This document shows positions 59,873-64,000 of a stretch of DNA of 64,000 bases, piece by piece. This DNA comes from Phycisphaerales bacterium UBA7800 (GTDB lineage Bacteria > Planctomycetota > Phycisphaerae > Phycisphaerales > Phycisphaeraceae): the NCBI GenBank assembly GCA_002480565.1, contig DLCK01000073.1:1-64000 (forward strand). The letters run 5' to 3'. The stretch's first letter is position 1, and each line of letters begins with the position of its first letter. The translations under genes were made by a program, and so were the position numbers. The notes beneath the pieces were generated by a model. It did not search any database. It saw nothing but the letters and a program-made list of their open reading frames with translations, and was not told where the DNA came from.

Positions 59873-61273
59873 ATGTTTACATCAATCTTTCATTTCCAAC
59901 GCCGTCAGCCGGTCGCCTTTGCGGTGATGCTTGCTGCGGTCTGCTGCACGGTCTTTACGATCCTGCTTCCCCAACTGCTCATCACACGACCTGATTCAAC
60001 GGGGAATCTCGCATCGCTGGCCATGTGGTATTTCCCCGGCTATGTCATCGCATGGGGCAGCCTGTCACTGCTGGTGGTCACGCTGGCGCAGCGCATGGTG
60101 CGCCCTGCGGTCAAGCAAAACGTGATCCTGATTCTCGCGGTGGCAACCATCCTCCGACTTTTTGCTGTTTTCGCTGCGTCACCTCAACTCTCCGATGATA
60201 TCTGGCGATACATCCACGACGGCCAAACCCTCGCAGCCGGCCACAATCCCTACGCAACCGCCCCCGCAGAGTTGGAATCGCAAAATAAAGTCACCCGTCA
60301 AATCAACCATCCCCAACTGGTGACGATCTACCAACCCGCCAGCCAATGGGTCTTTGCTCTATTGGCTAAGTGTCAGTTTGACCGGCTTGGCGATGTGACC
60401 TTCCGGCTTGGTTTTGTCCTCTTTGATCTGGGGATCATCGCGTTAATCATTGCTGAACTGACGCGCTTAAAACGCAGTGTCTGGTGGTCACTACTCTACG
60501 CCTGGCATCCATTGGTCATCAGTGAAGTGGCTGCCACCGGCCATCAGGATGTCATCGGCATTGCGATGCTTCTGGCAAGTGTCTGCTTTGTGATGCGTCG
60601 CGCCAGAAGGCTGGATATGTTCTTTGCTGGTGTCTGTTTTGCGATGTCCATTGCCGTGAAGCCCATTGTGTTCCCACTGGTTTTGCCACTGGTTTGGGAG
60701 TTGTTCAAATCACCGGTCGCCTGCTCGCCGGATCACAAGGTGATGTGTTCCAAAGCAGCGCTCGTGCATGCCGTGTTGGGCGCGATGGTGACAGGGATGG
60801 CATTGTATCTGCCCTTTGTCTATATGGATCAGGGGATCGGCAGACTGTTTGAAACCGCATCCACCTTCGTCGAGGGTTGGCAATTCAACAGCTTGATTCA
60901 TGGCATTGCGTTGCAACTAGCCGGCGATTCACAACAAGCCCGATGGCTCGCAGGTGGACTGCTGATGTTCATCCTCATCACCGCGATGCGTAAACGATTG
61001 AGTTTGATCCAGACCTGCTGCATTTATCTCTTTGCTTCGATGCTCTGCTCCAGCACGGTGTACCCGTGGTATCTGCTTTGGGCGTTGGCTTTTTTGCCAC
61101 TGTGTTTTTCACATGGCTTGTGGATGCTGTCCCTGACGATCGTCATCAGCTACGAGGTCTTGGGCCATCAATCCGACTGGCGCGTGCCGATGTGGATCTG
61201 GGGTTTGACATGGGTTCCAGTGTTGGTGGGGGTGTGTCGGGATTTGTTTGTCAGCACAAAAACGCCCAATTAA
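59873..61273 (+). CDS. GT-C-fold membrane glycosyltransferase-like protein
   Basis: The 466-residue protein has about 11 hydrophobic segments and the loop SPQLSDDIWRYIHDGQTLAAGHNPYATAP, whose DDxWRYxxDG...GxNPY pattern is typical of polyprenyl-phosphate-mannose-dependent and related GT-C enzymes. It should transfer a sugar from a lipid carrier on the outer face of the membrane. No ribosome site is visible before ATG 59873; a GGGGGC repeat lies in the leader. Its 3' flank is the 700-bp palindrome. Confidence 0.8.
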   Translation: MFTSIFHFQRRQPVAFAVMLAAVCCTVFTILLPQLLITRPDSTGNLASLAMWYFPGYVIAWGSLSLLVVTLAQRMVRPAVKQNVILILAVATILRLFAVFAASPQLSDDIWRYIHDGQTLAAGHNPYATAPAELESQNKVTRQINHPQLVTIYQPASQWVFALLAKCQFDRLGDVTFRLGFVLFDLGIIALIIAELTRLKRSVWWSLLYAWHPLVISEVAATGHQDVIGIAMLLASVCFVMRRARRLDMFFAGVCFAMSIAVKPIVFPLVLPLVWELFKSPVACSPDHKVMCSKAALVHAVLGAMVTGMALYLPFVYMDQGIGRLFETASTFVEGWQFNSLIHGIALQLAGDSQQARWLAGGLLMFILITAMRKRLSLIQTCCIYLFASMLCSSTVYPWYLLWALAFLPLCFSHGLWMLSLTIVISYEVLGHQSDWRVPMWIWGLTWVPVLVGVCRDLFVSTKTPN

Positions 61274-61310
61274 GAGGAGCCACAAGCCAATGGCTTCACA
61301 ACAGATGGGT

Positions 61311-62012
61311 CACAGAGACACAGAGAAAAATATGGCTCCTCCGCAGAATCTGTGGGACGGTATCAAATTGATGACCCTAGGTTTTGCATGCCAGGGAGCT
61401 TGCGCTCCCCGGACCCCTTGTCGCGTTCATGGCATCACCGTTTAGAGATCGCTTCACACAAGACAAACAAGGCATCGGTTCATGGAGGCGATGTCACACT
61501 TGTGTATCGCAACTCCGTCCGCGCCATGCATATTGGATGGATCAAAGCACCTTGAGCAACGCCGGCCACTCACCGGTGAATTGCAGGAGACCTGTACCCC
61601 TCGCCCCCGCCCCCGGATGCCCGGAAAGTTCGAAAGCCCCACGGAACCCAGCCCCGCGATTTTCTGTCCGTGTCCGGGCTTCCGGGGTCCGGGGGTGTCC
61701 GCAGCGTACAGGTCTCCCCGGCCAACCGGTGAGTGGCCAGCGTTGCCGCACTGCGGATAGGCGTGTGACGTTCGTGGCATCAATGCAACGTGATATTTCA
61801 TCGGTGCAACTCGCCACCCCTGAACCGATGCCTTGTTTGTCTTAAACCTAGCGACCTGTTAACGGTGATGCTATGAACTCGACGAGGGGTCCGGGGAGCG
61901 ATAGCTCCCTGGCATGCAAAACCAACACTTACCCAACACCATCACCCACAGATTTTGCGGAAGAGCCAAAAACATGAGCAATCAATCTCTGTCTTAACTC
62001 TGTGTCTCTGTG
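61311..62012. repeat. 700-bp imperfect palindrome (foldback element)
   Basis: Matching arm segments nest from both ends: CACAGAGACACAGAG (61311-61325) with 61998-62012, exact; a 23-mer beginning GGCTCCTCCGCAG (61334-61356) with 61945-61967, two mismatches; GTTTTGCATGCCAGGGAGCT (61381-61400) with 61901-61921 region; AGACAAACAAGGCATCGG (61461) with 61821-61842, exact over 22; GGCCACTCACCGGT (61564-61577) with 61725-61738, exact; GAGACCTGTAC with GTACAGGTCTC. The core is C/G-rich. Frames inside (such as 61384-61845) are not convincing genes. It fills the glycosyltransferase-ubiX gap. Confidence 0.88.
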
Positions 62013-62073
62013 CCTCTGTGGTAAAAGCCAGACGCTTGGTTATGCAAAATGAATCTTCCGCTACAATGCACCG

Positions 62074-62673
62074 ATGGCTCAACCCAATCGCATTATCGTC
62101 GGGATCAGTGGTGCCAGTGGCGCGCTTTATGCTCAGCAACTGGTCCGTTGTCTGCTTCAAGCCGAGGTTCATGTTCACCTGGTGGTTTCGCCGCTGGGGC
62201 AACGCTTATTGCATGATGAGTTGGGCTACGAATCACTGGATTTACAGCAACTCGCAGGCGATCAGGATGTGTCCGGCATTACGTTGCATCAATACCGTGA
62301 TGTGGGAGCTTCCATTGCCAGCGGGTCATTCCAGACACGTGGCATGGTGATCTGCCCCTGTTCAAGTAACTCACTTTCCGCGGTTGCGACTGGCGCATCC
62401 AACAACCTTTTGCATCGTGCTGCGCAGGTGACCCTCAAGGAGCGTCGTCGCCTGATTCTGCTTCACCGTGAGATGCCGTTGTCGCTGGTGGACATCCGCA
62501 ACATGCAGGCCGCTACCGAAGCCGGTGCCATTATCGCGCCTGCCAATCCCGGTTTTTACCTCATGCCTCAGTCGATTGATGACATCGTGGATTTTGTGGT
62601 CGCAAGGCTGCTTGATTTACTGGCAGTCGACCATCAACTTGGGCAACGTTGGAAGGATCAGACGACCTCTTGA
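62074..62673 (+). CDS. ubiX: Flavin prenyltransferase UbiX-family
   Basis: The 199-residue protein has the UbiX pattern: RIIVGISGASGALYAQQL, the middle VICPCSSNSLSAVATGASNNLLHRAAQVTLKERRRLILL and IIAPANPGFYLMPQS. It prenylates FMN to make the cofactor of UbiD-type decarboxylases. It overlaps the following UbiA-family gene (TTGA), so the pair likely works in quinone synthesis. Confidence 0.93.
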   Translation: MAQPNRIIVGISGASGALYAQQLVRCLLQAEVHVHLVVSPLGQRLLHDELGYESLDLQQLAGDQDVSGITLHQYRDVGASIASGSFQTRGMVICPCSSNSLSAVATGASNNLLHRAAQVTLKERRRLILLHREMPLSLVDIRNMQAATEAGAIIAPANPGFYLMPQSIDDIVDFVVARLLDLLAVDHQLGQRWKDQTTS

Positions 62674-63596
62674 CTACCGCCGCCGAACAATCAGAAAACA
62701 AGCCGTCCAAGTTGCTGACACTCGCATCGGACATCAAGCTCAGCCACTCGGTCTTTGCTTTGCCGTTTGCGGTGTTGGGTGCGTATCTCGCTGCCGCCAG
62801 CCAGGGACAATTGCTCCATCACGATTGGCAGAGTGCTTTGCTTATCGTGTTGTGTATGTTCTTTGCCCGCACCGTGGCCATGACCATCAACCGTTTGGCA
62901 GATCACAAAATCGACCAGCAAAACCCACGCACCAAAGGTCGCGCGATCCCCAGTGGACGCTTGAGTTTTGGCTATGTGTTGGCGGTGACGATTGTGTGCA
63001 GTCTTTGCTTTGTCACCTCTGCCAGCGGCTTCTGGTTTTTGCATGGTAATATGTGGCCTCTCCTGCTGAGTCCTGTCGTCTTGCTATGGCTATCCGCCTA
63101 CAGTTTCATGAAGCGATTCACCGCGCTGTGTCACATCTTCCTGGGCTCAGCTTTAGCAATCAGCCCCTTGGCAGCAGGCATTGCCATCGCCCCGGAATAT
63201 ATCAAAGAGCCAACGCTCTGGTATCTGGCAGGCATGGTCCTCTGCTGGGTTGCCGGCTTTGATGTGATCTACGCACTCCAGGATGAAGAACCGGACATCG
63301 AACACGGCCTGCACTCGATCCCTTCCACCTTTGGTACAAAAAAATCCCTGTGGATCAGCCGAATCCTGCATGTATTGTGCATGACCTGCCTGTTCCTGTT
63401 TTGGAAAAGCACCGACCACCTGAACCTCATCTTCTCCTTTGGCATCGGCATCGTCGCACTCTTGCTAATCATCGAACACCTGCTCGTCCGCGATCCCGAT
63501 ACCGGCAAAATCAACATGGCCTTCTTCACCGTCAACGGTGTCATCAGTTTGCTGTTGGGTGTGCTGGGAATCGTGGATGTGATCCGCAGTGTGTGA
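62670..63596 (+). CDS. UbiA-family prenyltransferase (quinone biosynthesis)
   Basis: The 308-residue protein has about nine membrane segments and both Asp-rich motifs: NRLADHKID (first) and DVIYALQDEEPD (second). It would attach a polyprenyl chain to an aromatic acid, either 4-hydroxybenzoate (ubiA) or a futalosine-pathway intermediate (mqnP); I cannot tell which. The TTG start overlaps the ubiX stop (TTGA) with GGAAGGA upstream. Its last 22 coding bases are duplicated after a hairpin element. Confidence 0.88.
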   Translation: MTTAAEQSENKPSKLLTLASDIKLSHSVFALPFAVLGAYLAAASQGQLLHHDWQSALLIVLCMFFARTVAMTINRLADHKIDQQNPRTKGRAIPSGRLSFGYVLAVTIVCSLCFVTSASGFWFLHGNMWPLLLSPVVLLWLSAYSFMKRFTALCHIFLGSALAISPLAAGIAIAPEYIKEPTLWYLAGMVLCWVAGFDVIYALQDEEPDIEHGLHSIPSTFGTKKSLWISRILHVLCMTCLFLFWKSTDHLNLIFSFGIGIVALLLIIEHLLVRDPDTGKINMAFFTVNGVISLLLGVLGIVDVIRSV

Positions 63597-63766
63597 CGGT
63601 TAAAAACCACGCGCGATTAAGCTGTAGGGTGGGTAGAGCCCCGCGAAACCCACCATTACAACCCGCAGCAATCCACAAAAAACGGTGGGTTTCGATCGAA
63701 GACTCACTCTACCCACCCTACCCACCCTACATCTGTTGGGGATTGTGGATGTGATCCGCAGTGTGT
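63573..63766. repeat. 22-bp direct duplication around the hairpin element
   Basis: GTGGATGTGATCCGCAGTGT begins at 63573 (within the ubiA-family gene, ending at its stop) and again at 63745; the 22-bp match (63573-63594, 63745-63766) extends left for 12 more bases with four mismatches. The hairpin element lies between the copies. Confidence 0.8.
63623..63731. repeat. MITE-like hairpin element with terminal GTAGGGTGGGTAGAG arms
   Basis: TGTAGGGTGGGTAGAG (63623-63638) and CTCTACCCACCCTAC (63707-63721) are inverse arms; GAAACCCACC (63645-63654) and GGTGGGTTTC (63684-63693) form an inner pair, and CCCACCCTACA repeats once more. Such GTAGGGTGGG hairpins are common small non-autonomous elements in bacteria. 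Flanked by the copies of a 22-bp ubiA 3'-end sequence. Confidence 0.75.
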
Positions 63767-63779
63767 AGTTGCACGGAGT

Positions 63780-64000
63780 CTAATGCTTCTTGATCTGAGA
63801 TACAATCGTGGCGTCCTTGATCTTTTTGTCATCAGCAAGCATCATCGCTTTACTGAGTATGACAGCCATGGTTCGGTCACCTTCAAATGGCAGGAAAACT
63901 TTTTCCGTTGCCTTATTGGTCAACGCACTCTTGGGCACGATACACAGATATTGATCATTGGGTTCCATGAGAATATTGCTAGATCCCAAGTGGATTTTGT
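63780..64000 (-). CDS. C-terminal part of an unidentified protein, cut by window edge
   Basis: The frame ends at 63780 and stays open to the window's right edge, so the start lies outside. The visible 72 residues (EPNDQYLCIVPKSALTNKATEKVFLPFEGDRTMAVILSKAMMLADD) form a small mixed domain with a basic C-terminus (ATIVSQIKKH). No family recognised. It converges on the ubiA-family gene across the repeat element. Confidence 0.6.
   Translation of the reverse strand, partial: KIHLGSSNILMEPNDQYLCIVPKSALTNKATEKVFLPFEGDRTMAVILSKAMMLADDKKIKDATIVSQIKKH

Noticed and set aside
61384..61845. 153-codon plus-strand frame inside the large palindrome
   Set aside because: Arg/Pro/Ser-rich translation of palindromic repeat DNA, with a similar-length frame on the other strand; no ribosome site.

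Overview
The window looks like chromosomal DNA from a planctomycete, most probably of the class Phycisphaerae. The main grounds are two free-standing proteins with the prepilin leader type common in that group (a GFTLIELLVVI-like segment followed by LLISILLPALG), large secreted carbohydrate-active enzymes paired with GntR-type regulators, a complete type II secretion operon, lpxA (so an LPS-type outer membrane) and frequent TTG starts. This assignment is inference; no rRNA gene is present.

Layout. 1-5 kb holds housekeeping and signalling genes: a lipoprotein, a diguanylate cyclase, a TPR-like protein, a BFD-type ferredoxin, recR and a DUF2238-like membrane protein. 5-15.7 kb is a leftward polysaccharide-use region: a regulator-GH71-prepilin-GH42-like operon with an operator-like palindrome, then an SDR dehydrogenase, a GH130 phosphorylase and a polysaccharide lyase. 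15.7-17 kb has no credible gene; it carries a 29-bp operator-like palindrome and a CCCCCGG-rich block of hairpins. 17-21 kb has a small zinc-ribbon membrane protein, a WYL regulator, an AraC regulator and a Gfo/Idh/MocA oxidoreductase.

21.1-31.0 kb is an integrative element in the 3' end of a tRNA-Val(GAC) gene, bounded by a 16-bp exact repeat. It carries a tyrosine integrase, an XRE repressor-like protein, a Prim-Pol primase, an AlpA-like protein, a type III restriction-modification pair and a Fic protein. The integrase frame continues across the attachment core: in the excised circle it would gain 58 residues that now lie, detached, at the far end of the element.

31-39 kb is a second carbohydrate module (MBL-fold hydrolase, GntR regulator, prepilin-like protein, 1447-residue secreted glycosidase-like protein). 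39-50.5 kb is a type II secretion operon, transcribed leftward in the order E-F-G-H-I-J-K-L-M-C-D. 50.6-55.4 kb has two ECF sigma/anti-sigma pairs, the first with two small LTxxQ-like exported proteins. 55.6-64 kb has purB, a membrane-anchored protein, lpxA, lipB, a GT-C-like glycosyltransferase and ubiX-ubiA.

Intergenic DNA is rich in repeats: heptamer tracts of the TAGGGAG/ATTAGGG type, a 700-bp imperfect palindrome (61.3-62.0 kb) whose end motifs recur elsewhere (one inside the gspH leader), a paired CCGCCAGAT hairpin, and a MITE-like hairpin next to a duplicated ubiA 3' end. The two regulator-prepilin-glycosidase modules and the nearby secretion system suggest coordinated secretion of polysaccharide-degrading enzymes, with locus-specific pseudopilin-like proteins as an untested link.
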